DNA of 64,000 nucleotides from Rahnella laticis (GCF_015644585.1 NZ_JADOBI010000018.1:38857-102856); one strand, 5' to 3'; shown: positions 1-10,233, counted from the first letter of the stretch. A program made the numbers and translations. Notes: generated by a model from the letters alone, not told the origin.

Positions 1-136
1 CGGAACCAGTTCAGTAAGATTGCATTTTGAAATTCGTTACAAGGGGAAATCCGTAAACCCGCTGCGTTATCTTCCGCAGCGATAAATCCGGGCAGAGCAT
101 TGATTCTGCCCTCGGGACCACGGGTAGGAGCAGCTT
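1..136 (+). promoter_or_regulatory. rpoS mRNA leader (translational control region)
   Basis: This stretch closely resembles the end of the Escherichia coli rpoS 5' untranslated region as I remember it, including the segment around 24-58 that pairs with the activating small RNAs DsrA, RprA and ArcZ, and the inverted repeat around 61-82. In E. coli this leader folds over the ribosome binding site and is opened by Hfq-dependent sRNAs. A ribosome binding site (taggag) lies 8 nt before the rpoS ATG. nlpD, where the main rpoS promoter normally sits, is outside the window. Confidence 0.75.
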
Positions 137-1123
137 ATGAGTCAGAATACGCTGAAAGTTAACGAGTTACATGATGATGTAGATTTCGATGAGAACAGCG
201 CTGAAGCCTTTGACGAGAAAGCAATAGTCGAAGAGACTGCCGACAACGATGCTGAAGAAGAATTGTTGTCGCAGGCTGTAAGCCAACGAGTGCTGGACGC
301 CACTCAACTGTATCTCGGTGAAATCGGTTATTCCCCTCTGCTGACCGCAGAAGAGGAAGTTTATTTTGCACGACGCGCGTTGCGGGGAGATGTTCCTTCC
401 CGCCGCCGTATGATTGAAAGTAACCTGCGTCTGGTGGTTAAAATTGCCCGCCGCTACAGTAATCGCGGTCTGGCACTGCTGGATTTGATCGAGGAAGGCA
501 ACCTGGGTCTGATCCGTGCGGTTGAAAAATTTGACCCTGAGCGCGGCTTCCGTTTCTCTACCTATGCAACATGGTGGATCCGTCAGACGATTGAACGGGC
601 GATCATGAATCAAACCCGTACCATTCGTTTGCCAATTCACATCGTTAAAGAACTGAACGTTTATCTGCGTACCGCACGCGAACTTGCACATAAACTGGAC
701 CATGAGCCGAGTGCTGAAGAGATTGCTGAGCAACTCGACAAACCGGTGCATGACGTCAGCCGTATGTTGCGCCTGAATGAGCGTATTACCTCTGTAGATA
801 CCCCGTTGGGCGGTGACTCAGAGAAAGCGCTGTTAGATATTCTGGCGGATGAAAAAGACAACGGCCCGGAAGACACCACGCAAGACGACGATATGAAACA
901 GAGTATCGTGAAGTGGTTATTCGAGTTGAATGCAAAACAGCGTGAAGTTCTGGCGCGTCGTTTCGGCCTGTTAGGTTATGAAGCTGCAACGCTGGAAGAT
1001 GTGGGTCGTGAGATTGGCCTGACACGTGAACGTGTTCGTCAGATTCAGGTAGAAGGTCTGCGTCGCCTGCGTGAAATCCTGCAGGGACAAGGGCTGAGCA
1101 TCGAAGCACTGTTCCGCGAATAA
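137..1123 (+). CDS. rpoS: RNA polymerase sigma factor RpoS (sigma-38)
   Basis: This is the stationary-phase and general stress sigma factor, which directs core RNA polymerase to stress promoters. The 328-residue protein is full length (about 330 in E. coli). Visible parts are an acidic N-terminal region, sigma region 1.2 beginning [16 protein letters not shown], region 2 with [18 protein letters not shown] (-10 recognition and melting), region 3, and region 4 with an HTH ending [20 protein letters not shown] (-35 recognition). It is convergent with mutS across a terminator, the normal neighbourhood in this group. Control is expected to be mainly post-transcriptional through its leader. Confidence 0.98.
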   Translation: MSQNTLKVNELHDDVDFDENSAEAFDEKAIVEETADNDAEEELLSQAVSQRVLDATQLYLGEIGYSPLLTAEEEVYFARRALRGDVPSRRRMIESNLRLVVKIARRYSNRGLALLDLIEEGNLGLIRAVEKFDPERGFRFSTYATWWIRQTIERAIMNQTRTIRLPIHIVKELNVYLRTARELAHKLDHEPSAEEIAEQLDKPVHDVSRMLRLNERITSVDTPLGGDSEKALLDILADEKDNGPEDTTQDDDMKQSIVKWLFELNAKQREVLARRFGLLGYEAATLEDVGREIGLTRERVRQIQVEGLRRLREILQGQGLSIEALFRE

Positions 1124-1168
1124 CTTTTCGTTAAGAAAAACTGTTCGCCGGAAAGACAGTTCGGTATC

Positions 1169-1202
1169 AAAAAAACGGTGGGTTAATCCCCACCGTTTTT
1201 CA
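1169..1202 (+). terminator. rho-independent terminator after rpoS
   Basis: An inverted repeat (aaaacggtggg ... cccaccgtttt) is followed by a T-run and flanked by an A-run on the other side. It could therefore serve both rpoS and the convergent mutS. Confidence 0.85.
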
Positions 1203-1226
1203 TTTCTGCCGCCAGCGGCCGCAGTT

Positions 1227-3803
1227 TTACACCATGTCTTTCAGACGATAAATCCATTCCAGTGCCTGACGTGGCGAGAGAGAATCTGCGTCCAGAGATT
1301 CCAGCGCTTCTACCGCAGGCGACACTTCTTCTGCCAGCAGCGTCAGCTGCGGGCCATCCACTTTGCTGGCGGCGGCGTTGTTGGACAACGTTTCCAGCTC
1401 TTTCAGTTTCTGGCGTGCACGTTTAATGACATCACGCGGGACACCCGCCAGCGCTGCGACGGCCAGACCATAACTTTTGCTGGCTGCGCCATCCTGCACG
1501 CTGTGCATAAACGCAATGGTATCGCCGTGTTCAATGGCATCAAGGTGAACGTTGACCGTACCTTCCATTTTTTCCGGCAGCGTCGTCAGCTCGAAATAAT
1601 GGGTCGCGAACAGCGTCATGGCTTTAATGCGGCTGGCCAGATTCTCGGCGCACGCCCAGGCAAGCGACAAACCGTCGTAAGTGGATGTGCCGCGGCCGAT
1701 TTCATCCATCAGCACCAGGCTATTTTCCGTGGCGTTATGCAGGATGTTCGCGGTTTCGGTCATTTCCACCATGAAGGTTGAACGGCCAGAAGCCAGATCA
1801 TCTGCCGCGCCGACGCGGGTGAATATCCGGTCTACGGGGCCGATAACAGCGGTATCCGCAGGAACGTAGCTGCCAATATGCGCCATCAGGACAATCAGTG
1901 CCGCCTGACGCATATAGGTACTTTTACCGCCCATATTCGGGCCGGTGATGATCAGCATCCGGCGCACCGGAGACATGTTCAGCGGGTTGGAAATAAACGG
2001 TTCTTTCAGTACCTGTTCCACGACCGGATGGCGGCCACCGGTAATGTTGATGCCGGGTTTCTCGCTCATCGTCGGGCAGGTGTAACTGAGCGTGTAGGCA
2101 CGTTCTGCCAGATTACTCAGAACATCCAGCTCGGCCAGCGCGCTGGCGCTTTGCTGCAAAGCTGACAGATGCGGCATCAGCAAATCAAACAGCTCTTCGT
2201 ACAGCGCTTTCTCCAGCGACAGGGCTTTGCCTTTGGACGTCAGAACCTTATCTTCATACTCTTTCAGTTCCGGAATGATGTAACGTTCGGCGTTTTTGAG
2301 CGTCTGGCGGCGGACATAATGAATAGGAACAAGATGGCTTTGGCGGCGGCTCACTTCGATGTAATAACCATGTACACCGTTAAACCCGACCTTCAGCGTT
2401 TCCAGCCCCAGCTTTTCGCGTTCGCGAATTTCTAAGCGGTCAAGATAGTCTGTTGCACCGTCAGCCAGTGCGCGCCATTCGTCCAGCTCCGCGTTATAGC
2501 CTGGCGAAATCACACCGCCGTCACGCACCAGAACCGGCGGGGCTTCAACAACCGCACGTTCAAGCAGTTCGACCAGCTCTGTAAATTCGCCGGTTTGCTC
2601 CACCAGCGTAGCGACATGCGCGGCGTCAGCGTCCTGCAAAATCCCACGGATTTCCGGCAGTTGCTGTAATGCATGACGCATGCGGGCAAGATCGCGTGGC
2701 CGGGCGCTGCGCAGGGCAAGTCGCGCCAGAATACGTTCGAGATCGCCGACCTGACGCAGCACGGGCTGCAAGTCTGCGGTCAGATCCTGTAATGCCCCGA
2801 TTGCCTGCTGACGATGGGTCAGCATTTTGATGTCGCGGCTTGGCATGTGGATCCAGCGTTTGAGCATACGGCTGCCCATCGGCGTGACGGCCTGATCCAG
2901 GACTGCCGCCAGCGTATTTTCCACGCCACCGGCCAGATTTTGTGTCAGTTCCAGATTACGGCGCGTCGCCGCATCCATAATGATGCCATCCTGCTGGCGC
3001 TCCATGGTCACGCCACGAATATGCGGCAGGGCGGTGCGCTGGGTATCTTTCACATATTGCAGCAGGCAACCGGCGGCGCGCAGAGCCTGAGTGGCCTGTT
3101 CCACGCCAAACCCGCTCAGATCGCGGGTGCCGAACTGGAGATTCAGCTGTTGCTTTGCGGTTTCGAGCTCAAATTCCCACATCGGACGACGGCGCAGGCC
3201 GCGGCGGGAAGCGATAAGCGGCATGGCTTCAAAGCTTTCCGGATACAGAAGTTCTGCCGGATTTGTACGCTGTAATTCAGCGGCCATGGTTTCCAGATCG
3301 TCTGGCTGGGCGACACGAAAACGACCGGAGCTGATATCCAGCGTCGCATAGCCAAAGCCACGCCCGTCCTGCCAGATGGCCGCCAGCAGATTGTCATGAC
3401 GCTCGCTCAGTAAGGCTTCATCACTGACCGTGCCGGGCGTTACGATCCGCACAATTTTGCGCTCAACCGGCCCTTTGCTCAGCGCCGGATCGCCAATCTG
3501 TTCAGCGATAGCGACGGATTCGCCCAGTTGCACCAGCTTGGCCAGATAGCCTTCAACGGCGTGATAAGGCACACCGGCCATCGGAATCGGTTCGCCTGCC
3601 GAAGCGCCGCGTTTGGTCAGGGAAATATCCATCAGCTGAGACGCACGTTTTGCGTCGTCATAAAACAGTTCGTAGAAGTCTCCCATACGATAAAACAGCA
3701 GAACTTCCGGGTTCTCTGCCTTAAGACGCAGGTACTGCTGCATCATGGGGGTGTGGTCTGATAGATCCTTGCTTGCAGACTCTTTCATTTTGATTTTACT
3801 CAT
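1227..3803 (-). CDS. mutS: DNA mismatch repair protein MutS with element-supplied N-terminus
   Basis: MutS is the mismatch-recognition ATPase of methyl-directed mismatch repair. From [13 protein letters not shown] onward the protein is a normal, complete MutS: mismatch-binding domain with [11 protein letters not shown] (the Phe-x-Glu wedge), connector, lever and clamp domains, ATPase with Walker [10 protein letters not shown] near residue 620 and [12 protein letters not shown]. The first residues, [16 protein letters not shown], are not the native ones. The native start ([14 protein letters not shown]) lies 17 kb away at 20946-20987, on the other side of the inserted element. The start used here therefore comes from element DNA, and I see no good Shine-Dalgarno before it; a second ATG five codons later is an alternative. 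The protein is probably functional, but its promoter and translation signals have been replaced. Confidence 0.95.
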   Translation of the reverse strand: MSKIKMKESASKDLSDHTPMMQQYLRLKAENPEVLLFYRMGDFYELFYDDAKRASQLMDISLTKRGASAGEPIPMAGVPYHAVEGYLAKLVQLGESVAIAEQIGDPALSKGPVERKIVRIVTPGTVSDEALLSERHDNLLAAIWQDGRGFGYATLDISSGRFRVAQPDDLETMAAELQRTNPAELLYPESFEAMPLIASRRGLRRRPMWEFELETAKQQLNLQFGTRDLSGFGVEQATQALRAAGCLLQYVKDTQRTALPHIRGVTMERQQDGIIMDAATRRNLELTQNLAGGVENTLAAVLDQAVTPMGSRMLKRWIHMPSRDIKMLTHRQQAIGALQDLTADLQPVLRQVGDLERILARLALRSARPRDLARMRHALQQLPEIRGILQDADAAHVATLVEQTGEFTELVELLERAVVEAPPVLVRDGGVISPGYNAELDEWRALADGATDYLDRLEIREREKLGLETLKVGFNGVHGYYIEVSRRQSHLVPIHYVRRQTLKNAERYIIPELKEYEDKVLTSKGKALSLEKALYEELFDLLMPHLSALQQSASALAELDVLSNLAERAYTLSYTCPTMSEKPGINITGGRHPVVEQVLKEPFISNPLNMSPVRRMLIITGPNMGGKSTYMRQAALIVLMAHIGSYVPADTAVIGPVDRIFTRVGAADDLASGRSTFMVEMTETANILHNATENSLVLMDEIGRGTSTYDGLSLAWACAENLASRIKAMTLFATHYFELTTLPEKMEGTVNVHLDAIEHGDTIAFMHSVQDGAASKSYGLAVAALAGVPRDVIKRARQKLKELETLSNNAAASKVDGPQLTLLAEEVSPAVEALESLDADSLSPRQALEWIYRLKDMV
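3733..3755. repeat. left attachment repeat (inside mutS)
   Basis: Direct repeat of 20947-20969, 22 of 23 bases identical (mismatch at 3747, g against t). It encodes the HTPMMQQY part of MutS, so integration at this core keeps the reading frame. Confidence 0.88.
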
Positions 3804-3893
3804 TTTTATATTCGATCAAGTGCTCATGTGGCCCCAGGTGAAACCCTTTCAAACTCACATAAACCCATAAATTTGTAGCTCACTTGTAGCCCA

Positions 3894-5405
3894 ATGCGTG
3901 ATAAATTGGTTTTACTCTTTCTCTGGGCTACAAATGGTGGTGATGCTTTGAAAACAACTCTCAGTCAGGGTTTTATTATCAAGAAGTTAAGTATCAATGT
4001 TAAGCCTGCACTCAGTAACTCTGGAAAAGTCGTTTTCGAAGCTAACCCTGACCAAAAACCTTACATAGTCTTTGATGATCACAGAGAAGCCCCAGTGGGA
4101 TTCGGGGTGAAAGTAAGTTTGACGAAAAAAACGTATGTAATCCAGCGAAGAGTGTCTTCCGGTGACCGTGATGTGAAAGAAGGCAAGAAACCGAGTTCGG
4201 TCTTAAAAGTGAAAGTAGGGAATGTGTCTGATTTTCCCAGTATCGATCAAGCCCGTGTAGTCGCTCGACAGTTGGTTCAGACAATGATCGCAACTAAAAG
4301 AAATCCTAATAAAATCAAGAGAGAAGTAGATTCAGCAGAACTCACAATGAGCGAAATCTTTGCTCAATACAGAAATCATTTAATGGGTAGATCTAAACCA
4401 GCTAAACCAAACACCCTTGCGGTGCTTGATAAAGCCGAGAACCGTTTGAAAGACTGGGCTGGTTTGCGAGTAAAGGATTTAACAGGTAATGAAATTCTTC
4501 GTAAGTTTGATGAAATTGCCAGCAGAGCCAGAACAGCAGCAGAGCAAACATTCAGGTGGGCTAACGTTGCAGTCAAACACGCGATTGAAATTGAAGCAGG
4601 GAATGCTCAGACACAACAACGACAACCTTCCATGTCGTATAACCCTTTTTCCATTTTAAAGGTGCAGAAAAAATTCAGGACTCGCTCGGAACTGGAAGAC
4701 AGCTACCGAGCAAAAGGTGTCAGAAATCCATTGTCACCAAAAGACACGCTAGGGCGTTTTTTAAATGCCTTACATGACAAGAGAAACTTCAACCGTCTTG
4801 GTTGCGATTACCTACTGTTGACTATCCTGCTGGGAGCCAGGAAAGAAGAAACAGCTTCGCTGCGTTGGAGAGAATCTCTTACCAGTGAAGAAGCCAAAAT
4901 TATCAGCTATGTTGATCTTGATAACAGAATCATTCGTTTTTACGACACAAAAAATCGCAACGATCATGAACTACCAGTTTGTGATGCTGTAAAGCGGATA
5001 CTTGAAGACAGACGAGATATCGTCACTAACACAGAAACTTGTCCAGATAAGCAGAAGTGGGTCTTTCCAGCACGTTCGCCAAGAAGCAAAGCAGGGCACT
5101 ATTCTGACAGCAAAAGTTTACGTGAATATTTATGTCAGGATGCCGGTATCGTAAAGCTTGGAATGCATGACCTACGGCGAACTTTCGGGCGTGTTGCTGA
5201 GGAACATACTTCTTATGCTGTTGTGAAGAGATTACTCAATCATAGAAATACAACAGATCCTACTGAAAGATATGCTATTCCTGAGCAGACTCGAATTTTA
5301 GAAGCACTACAACGAATAGAGTTGCATATGCTGATGACGGCACCTAAGTTATACAATGTGCTGTTAGCTTCAGTACGGTATCCGTTGTTGCCAGCAGATG
5401 AATAA
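3894..5405 (+). CDS. tyrosine recombinase (integrase) of the mutS element
   Basis: This is a site-specific recombinase, very probably the one acting at the flanking mutS repeats because it sits directly inside the left one and reads away from it. The C-terminal catalytic domain shows Arg316 (LLGARKEETASL), His425 and Arg428 (HDLRRTFG), His450 (LLNHRNTT) and Tyr460, the expected R-H-R-H-Y set. The N-terminal 150 residues form an arm-type DNA-binding region and residues 150-235 look like the SAM-like core-binding domain. The ATG at 3894 lacks a clear ribosome binding site. A TTG at 3948 (protein starting MKTTLSQ) is a plausible real start. Confidence 0.88.
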   Translation: MRDKLVLLFLWATNGGDALKTTLSQGFIIKKLSINVKPALSNSGKVVFEANPDQKPYIVFDDHREAPVGFGVKVSLTKKTYVIQRRVSSGDRDVKEGKKPSSVLKVKVGNVSDFPSIDQARVVARQLVQTMIATKRNPNKIKREVDSAELTMSEIFAQYRNHLMGRSKPAKPNTLAVLDKAENRLKDWAGLRVKDLTGNEILRKFDEIASRARTAAEQTFRWANVAVKHAIEIEAGNAQTQQRQPSMSYNPFSILKVQKKFRTRSELEDSYRAKGVRNPLSPKDTLGRFLNALHDKRNFNRLGCDYLLLTILLGARKEETASLRWRESLTSEEAKIISYVDLDNRIIRFYDTKNRNDHELPVCDAVKRILEDRRDIVTNTETCPDKQKWVFPARSPRSKAGHYSDSKSLREYLCQDAGIVKLGMHDLRRTFGRVAEEHTSYAVVKRLLNHRNTTDPTERYAIPEQTRILEALQRIELHMLMTAPKLYNVLLASVRYPLLPADE

Positions 5406-5569
5406 AAGATAGTATAAGTAGTGAAGGAGTCTCGTGGAGGGAATCACAAAAATTTTGTATCTACTTCATAAAGCATTGCAAAGATAAAAATTATAGTTCC
5501 GTTCCGTGATTAAAAACATTCATTATTTAAGTTTGATCACTATTTTGCTGTGAACTTCTGAGGATTAGA

Positions 5570-6454
5570 ATGATGGACGACTCAATAAAAATAAGAATCA
5601 GCAATCAGATATTTAAGTATGAAGTAAGACTACCGTCATCAGGTCTGGATGATAACACATTTACATTGGATTTTTTTGATGGGAAGTATCGGCAAGACGA
5701 CTTGGTTGGGTTAATCCGAGATGTTGTTCCATACTTCTCCTTAACAGCAGATGAAATGAGAGAGCTAGATCCCTCCGAGATTAATAAACGTAGCTTTACT
5801 CGAATCTCTGATGCACGGCGTCAGGCAAAAGGAGATTATGGGGAATTAATGCTTTTTTTGATTTTAAGTATCTTTTATGATGTGCCAAAATTCGTAACGA
5901 AGGCAAGATTACGTTCTACGACAAGAGAGCAGATAAAGGGATTTGATTGCGCTCATTTTTCAGTTGAAAATGATAAAATCACTCTTTGGTTAGGTGAAGC
6001 AAAATTTCATAAATCTATAAGCGGAGCAATATCATCAGCACTGAGTTCGCTAACAGACCATCTGAACGATAAAAGTAGAATAGCAAGTGAACTAAAGTTA
6101 TTGGGTGGGGAAATTGAGATAAACAAAACCCTTGATAGAAAACTCTATTTACAATTAAAGAGTTATGTCGATGGTGGGAAGAGTCTGGACTCAGTTGAAA
6201 TCGCTGTTCCAGTGTTATTGACTTACGACAGTAAGTATATAGGTCAATGCTGCGGAAAGGGAAAGGTTTTAATGGATAAAGATCCATTTCTATCAGAATT
6301 GGGAACGGAGCTAACCAAACATTTCGAAGATATATATAAAAAGGCTTGGCCTAAAGACTCAAATATAAAACTAGTATTTTTCCTTTTTCCGTTTGAGGAT
6401 GTGGCAAAGTTAAAAGAAAATATAGAGTTAGTTGAACAGGCTATGAAGTTTTGA
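5570..6454 (+). CDS. hamA: Hachiman defence nuclease HamA (DUF1837 family)
   Basis: HamA is the effector half of the Hachiman anti-phage system. The HamA family is reported as a nuclease held in check by the helicase HamB and released on phage infection. The 294-residue protein shows a PD-(D/E)xK-type core: Glu92 in KGDYGE, Asp126 in GFDCAH, and Glu143-Ala-Lys145 in LGEAKF. The motif set and the pairing with a large SF2 helicase match HamA. A ribosome binding site (gagga) precedes the ATG at 5570; an ATG one codon later is equally possible. hamB starts 13 nt downstream, so the two are co-transcribed. The function is inferred from family motifs and gene pairing. Confidence 0.82.
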   Translation: MMDDSIKIRISNQIFKYEVRLPSSGLDDNTFTLDFFDGKYRQDDLVGLIRDVVPYFSLTADEMRELDPSEINKRSFTRISDARRQAKGDYGELMLFLILSIFYDVPKFVTKARLRSTTREQIKGFDCAHFSVENDKITLWLGEAKFHKSISGAISSALSSLTDHLNDKSRIASELKLLGGEIEINKTLDRKLYLQLKSYVDGGKSLDSVEIAVPVLLTYDSKYIGQCCGKGKVLMDKDPFLSELGTELTKHFEDIYKKAWPKDSNIKLVFFLFPFEDVAKLKENIELVEQAMKF

Positions 6455-6467
6455 TAACGAGGGTTCC

Positions 6468-8702
6468 ATGATTATTGAAAACATTGATATCGAATTAGAA
6501 GAAATAAAAAAAACAAAAGGCAGAGAAACTAACGTTGTTGAAGACTTCCTAATTGATATTTATCGTCTTCTTGATAATAATGAAAACTATAATTTATGTG
6601 TAAAAGCAATATGCCATATTGCCAATCTTCATTTAGAAGATGCAATGGTTCAACAGCTTTTGCACGATTGCATTATAAAATCGAGAATTTTCTTGTACGA
6701 TGACATGCTTGAAAATAGCGAAATAGGCTATAACCCAAGTGTTTCTCCACAAGACATATTCTTAAAAGCATTCTACACAAGCTCTGTATCTGAAACAACT
6801 TTAACCAAACCGCAAAAAGAGATATTTAATGAGTTTCAGACGAACCGACGATTAATTGTAAGTGCTCCTACTTCATTTGGAAAAACTAGAATAATTCGTG
6901 AAATAATTTCTCATAATGATTACAAAATGATCGTGATTATTATGCCAACAGTATCATTGCTTTCAGAGTCATATAACGATTTTAAGCAAGAATTCTCTGA
7001 TAGGTATATAGTATCTAAATCATCTAAAATAAAAATAGAAGAAGAAAAAGAATATATACTTATTCTTACACCGGAAAGAATGAGTGTTTTAATGCAAGAT
7101 AATGTTCATATGAATGTAGATTTTTTCGTGATGGATGAGATCTACAAAGCTGACTACAAGCTGAATGATGACAGATTTAGAGTGTTTGCAGATATATTAT
7201 ACAGATTGACAAGGAGTGGGGCTGATTTATATCTAATTGGACCATATATTAGTGAGTTTAGTGAGGGTTTTCGAAATAAATTCAGCATCAAGATGTTAAA
7301 ATTTGATATTGAAATAGTGCAAAAAGATTATTACGAGTTAGATTATATTAACCAAAGAGGGATTCATAATATAGAGGGGGCAACAATTAGAGTTGTCGGT
7401 GATAAATATAAGAATTTGAAGAGAATTATAGGGAATGAAAGTATCGATGGGAAGTATTTAATTTATAGATATAGAAAGCAATATGTGGAAGATCTTGCGG
7501 AAAGGCTTTTAGGCGAACTACAAGAGAAGAAACATAATGAGAGTCTGGTCGAATATTTAGAAAGTAATATTTCAAAGAATTGGTCTTTGGTTAAATGTTT
7601 AAAAAAAGGAATTGCTTTTCATCATGGCGCAATGCCAAGGCATATACAAGACTTAATCATCGATGAGTTTAATAAAAGTAGCGGTGAGGGAGTAAATTAC
7701 TTATTTTGTACGACTTCTCTAACCGAAGGAGTTAATTCTACGGCAAAAAACGTTGTTCTCTATGACTTGAAAATAGGTAATGGCGAAGAAATAAAAAGTC
7801 TTGATAGGAAAAATATAGAAGGGCGGGCAGGGAGATTCATGCAACATTTCCTTGGGAGAGTTTTTTACTTTGAGCAGATTGAAAAAAGTGAAAACCAAAA
7901 TACCAACGTAGAGATAGAGTTTATTGATAGTGGTGATCCTAAATTGGAAACGTTAGTTCAATTAAATGACGCTGATATAATAGGAGCTAATAGGGTTGAA
8001 TATCAAAAATTCATTGAAAATCTATTGAAATTAAAAATCCCCCTTGATTTATTGAAGGGAAACAAATTTGTAGATATTTCTGGGCAAATATCAATGGTGG
8101 AGAGTTTGAGAGTTAATGGTAATTTGGATAAGTACTTTTTTTCTACCCAAATACCTGATAAGGGAATTTTAGAAAATATCTTATCGATTATTTACGACCT
8201 TCTATTCACTGAAGGCAATAAAGGTGGTAGTTTTTCAGGGGAGATAGGGAAAAAGAACCTCTTAAATTTAACGAAATATTACGTATATTTAACGCCATCA
8301 TTTCCTGTTTTATTGAATTCAGATACTGTGAAGTTTTTAAGGAAAACAGAGAATTCAAGAATAAGATTTACATTTGATTTGATCACTAAGTATTTTGAAT
8401 TTATGTGGCCTCGGTATATAAAGGCATTTGAAAGTATATTTAATTTTGTTGCAAATGAAAAAAAATCAAAGGAAATAAGTCTAGATTATATAGTTTCTTT
8501 GCTTGAATATGGTACTAATGATAGTCACGAAATTATTCTACGTGATGCAGGAATACCTAGAGAGATAATGAAAAAAATATCAAGTGTATTTTACAATTGC
8601 GAAAACCATCAAGACATTCAAAATACATTTAAAAGCAGAAGGTTGGAGATTATAAAAAAATTAAGTAATATAGAGTTGCGAATCCTGGATAAATACATTT
8701 AA
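6468..8702 (+). CDS. hamB: Hachiman defence helicase HamB
   Basis: This is a superfamily 2 helicase of 744 residues, the sensor partner of HamA. Motifs are visible in order: Walker A APTSFGKT (133-140), Ia MPTVSLL, II DEIYK (223-227), IV around FHHGAMPRHIQDLI, V TTSLTEGVNSTAKNVV, and VI EGRAGRFMQHFLGR. The layout is Ski2/Hel308-like. About 120 residues precede the helicase core, and a long helical C-terminal half follows it. It has its own ribosome binding site (gaggg) just after the hamA stop. Codon use is AT-rich, as in the rest of the element. Confidence 0.82.
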   Translation: MIIENIDIELEEIKKTKGRETNVVEDFLIDIYRLLDNNENYNLCVKAICHIANLHLEDAMVQQLLHDCIIKSRIFLYDDMLENSEIGYNPSVSPQDIFLKAFYTSSVSETTLTKPQKEIFNEFQTNRRLIVSAPTSFGKTRIIREIISHNDYKMIVIIMPTVSLLSESYNDFKQEFSDRYIVSKSSKIKIEEEKEYILILTPERMSVLMQDNVHMNVDFFVMDEIYKADYKLNDDRFRVFADILYRLTRSGADLYLIGPYISEFSEGFRNKFSIKMLKFDIEIVQKDYYELDYINQRGIHNIEGATIRVVGDKYKNLKRIIGNESIDGKYLIYRYRKQYVEDLAERLLGELQEKKHNESLVEYLESNISKNWSLVKCLKKGIAFHHGAMPRHIQDLIIDEFNKSSGEGVNYLFCTTSLTEGVNSTAKNVVLYDLKIGNGEEIKSLDRKNIEGRAGRFMQHFLGRVFYFEQIEKSENQNTNVEIEFIDSGDPKLETLVQLNDADIIGANRVEYQKFIENLLKLKIPLDLLKGNKFVDISGQISMVESLRVNGNLDKYFFSTQIPDKGILENILSIIYDLLFTEGNKGGSFSGEIGKKNLLNLTKYYVYLTPSFPVLLNSDTVKFLRKTENSRIRFTFDLITKYFEFMWPRYIKAFESIFNFVANEKKSKEISLDYIVSLLEYGTNDSHEIILRDAGIPREIMKKISSVFYNCENHQDIQNTFKSRRLEIIKKLSNIELRILDKYI

Positions 8703-8745
8703 ATCTATATTAAATAGCGTTCTATTGGAACAAGGAGTCTGAGCT

Positions 8746-9345
8746 ATGGGCGTCGTGGAGACATTAAGAGAACTATCTGAGGTCTGGCGTTTGTTCAGTG
8801 ATATGCCAGACGATACAACACTAAGTGTTGACTTGGCCGCTCTATATCTTGGTGTCAGTGTAAAAACGTTAGCAAGATATCGACAGAGTGGTAGTGGGCC
8901 ACAATATATCCAGTATCAATCGGAAGACAGCAAGGCCAGAAACCAGAGAATAAACTACCTTTTAAAGGATCTTCGTTCCTGGCGAGATAACCACAAAGTA
9001 AGCAACACAATGCACGCGGCTCAGGTGCGTGGGTTAGCTTTCAAATCATTGATCGATTTCTGCGAACCTCAACCTTTCTGGAAGATTGCCAATAATTCAA
9101 AAGATATAAACTTAATTATATCTCATGCTCTTATTATTTCTGATGATGACTTCAAGAAAAACCTATTAGAGCCAAACGCAGACGTGGTATGGATTTCAAT
9201 TGAAAATGCTCTATTTCAGAAGTGGAAAATTAAAGAAGAAAGAAATATTTGGAACGAAATTTTTACGTCAACATTAGATAATATAGCTCGTGCTTCGGAA
9301 TCAGAACAGGAAAGATATACGTTGAATGATGCCTTTGATGAATAG
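8746..9345 (+). CDS. HTH_17 / excisionase-like DNA-binding protein
   Basis: The protein has 199 residues. Residues about 28-85 form a MerR/excisionase-type helix-turn-helix: DLAALYLGVSVKTLARYRQS followed by a wing and a YLLKDLRSWRDNH helix, the pattern of AlpA/Xis proteins. The C-terminal 110 residues are not recognised. It lies 43 nt after hamB with its own ribosome binding site (aagga) and may be co-transcribed with Hachiman. It could be the recombination directionality factor of the adjacent integrase or a regulator of the defence operon; I cannot decide between these. Confidence 0.65.
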   Translation: MGVVETLRELSEVWRLFSDMPDDTTLSVDLAALYLGVSVKTLARYRQSGSGPQYIQYQSEDSKARNQRINYLLKDLRSWRDNHKVSNTMHAAQVRGLAFKSLIDFCEPQPFWKIANNSKDINLIISHALIISDDDFKKNLLEPNADVVWISIENALFQKWKIKEERNIWNEIFTSTLDNIARASESEQERYTLNDAFDE

Positions 9346-9353
9346 ATAAACGT

Positions 9354-9372
9354 GGCCAATTCTGCATTGGCC
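9354..9372. terminator. possible bidirectional transcription stop between convergent genes
   Basis: A perfect 7-bp inverted repeat (ggccaat/attggcc) with a 5-nt loop lies between the stops of two convergent genes. It has no clear T-run, so it is a weak candidate. Confidence 0.4.
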
Positions 9373-9394
9373 GTGTATATCAGAAATGTATTTT

Positions 9395-9979
9395 TTACTT
9401 TTCTCTATACATCTCTATATTGAAATCTTTTCCAAATGGATTTACCACATCAAGTGTTTTGTAATTATGCTCATCAATTATTAATCTATATGATTGACTT
9501 GCACCGTTAGCCATCATGTCTTCAACTACCGGGAATTTCTTATGTGTGATATTTTCTAATAAAGAGAGGTTTTTAAGATCAATATTTTCTCCATTATAAA
9601 TAATTTTCTCAGGAGTTGATTTCAAATTGTTTAAAGAGATAACTAATTCTTTATTATTTATCTCCCACTCCCCCGCGCCATTGACTAAATAAGAAACATA
9701 AATATCAGAGTTGTTGATTTTATCTGCTTTATAAGATATTTTTCCGCTAACATTGTATTTTCCATTTGAGAAATAAGAGGTCTTGTCCTTTACAGAGACA
9801 ACAATTCCTTTGTTATCATACGAATATGAATAATTTGTTGTCCAGGTTCCAATTATATCGTCTTTTCTGTGCATATCCGGTGGGTTAGGAAAGAAATATG
9901 AATATATTCCGAAAAGAGAACCAGCAGATCCGATGATAATTGATAATCCAATTAAAAATGATTTCAATATCTTCCTCAT
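9395..9979 (-). CDS. membrane-anchored protein of unknown function
   Basis: I do not recognise this 194-residue protein. It begins with a basic start and a hydrophobic segment (about residues 7-29, FLIGLSIIIGSAGSLFGIYSY), which fits an uncleaved anchor or signal. The remainder is rich in beta-type alternation, with IIGTWTTNYSYSYD and a GKYNVSGKI motif of the sort seen in lipocalin-like beta-barrels. It is convergent with the HTH gene and read alone from an AT-rich upstream region. Its place in the cargo region suggests an accessory role. Confidence 0.6.
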   Translation of the reverse strand: MRKILKSFLIGLSIIIGSAGSLFGIYSYFFPNPPDMHRKDDIIGTWTTNYSYSYDNKGIVVSVKDKTSYFSNGKYNVSGKISYKADKINNSDIYVSYLVNGAGEWEINNKELVISLNNLKSTPEKIIYNGENIDLKNLSLLENITHKKFPVVEDMMANGASQSYRLIIDEHNYKTLDVVNPFGKDFNIEMYREK

Positions 9980-10151
9980 GATAAACCTTCCTTAGCAAAT
10001 ACATTTATAAGCAACAATATATTGTATCATGTTTTAATTCATAGCAATAAAGCAATCAAAAAAATAAACATGTAAAATAAGTATCTCTCATTAAAAATAA
10101 ATTTGAATTATGAAAAAACATAGAATATATATATAGTAATTACTTTGGCAA

Positions 10152-10192
10152 AATGCAAAAAATAAAGAAGTTTAGTAACTGTTTTTTGCATT
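10152..10192. repeat. 11-bp perfect inverted repeat
   Basis: The arm aatgcaaaaaa (10152-10162) is repeated inverted at 10182-10192, with 19 bp between. Related gcaaaa words recur closer to the recombinase start (around 10360 and 10410). It could be a regulator or recombinase arm site. Confidence 0.5.
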
Positions 10193-10205
10193 ATTTTTTA
10201 CGTTT

Positions 10206-10233
10206 TTTACGGACATTGGCTTGTTATATGATA
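10206..10233 (+). repeat. motif shared by both flanks of the recombinase operon (left copy)
   Basis: tttacgga, then a cttg word, then ttatatgata is found here and, with different spacing, at 15531-15566 just after the operon. It is imperfect and could be a nested-element end or a shared promoter type. Confidence 0.3.
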
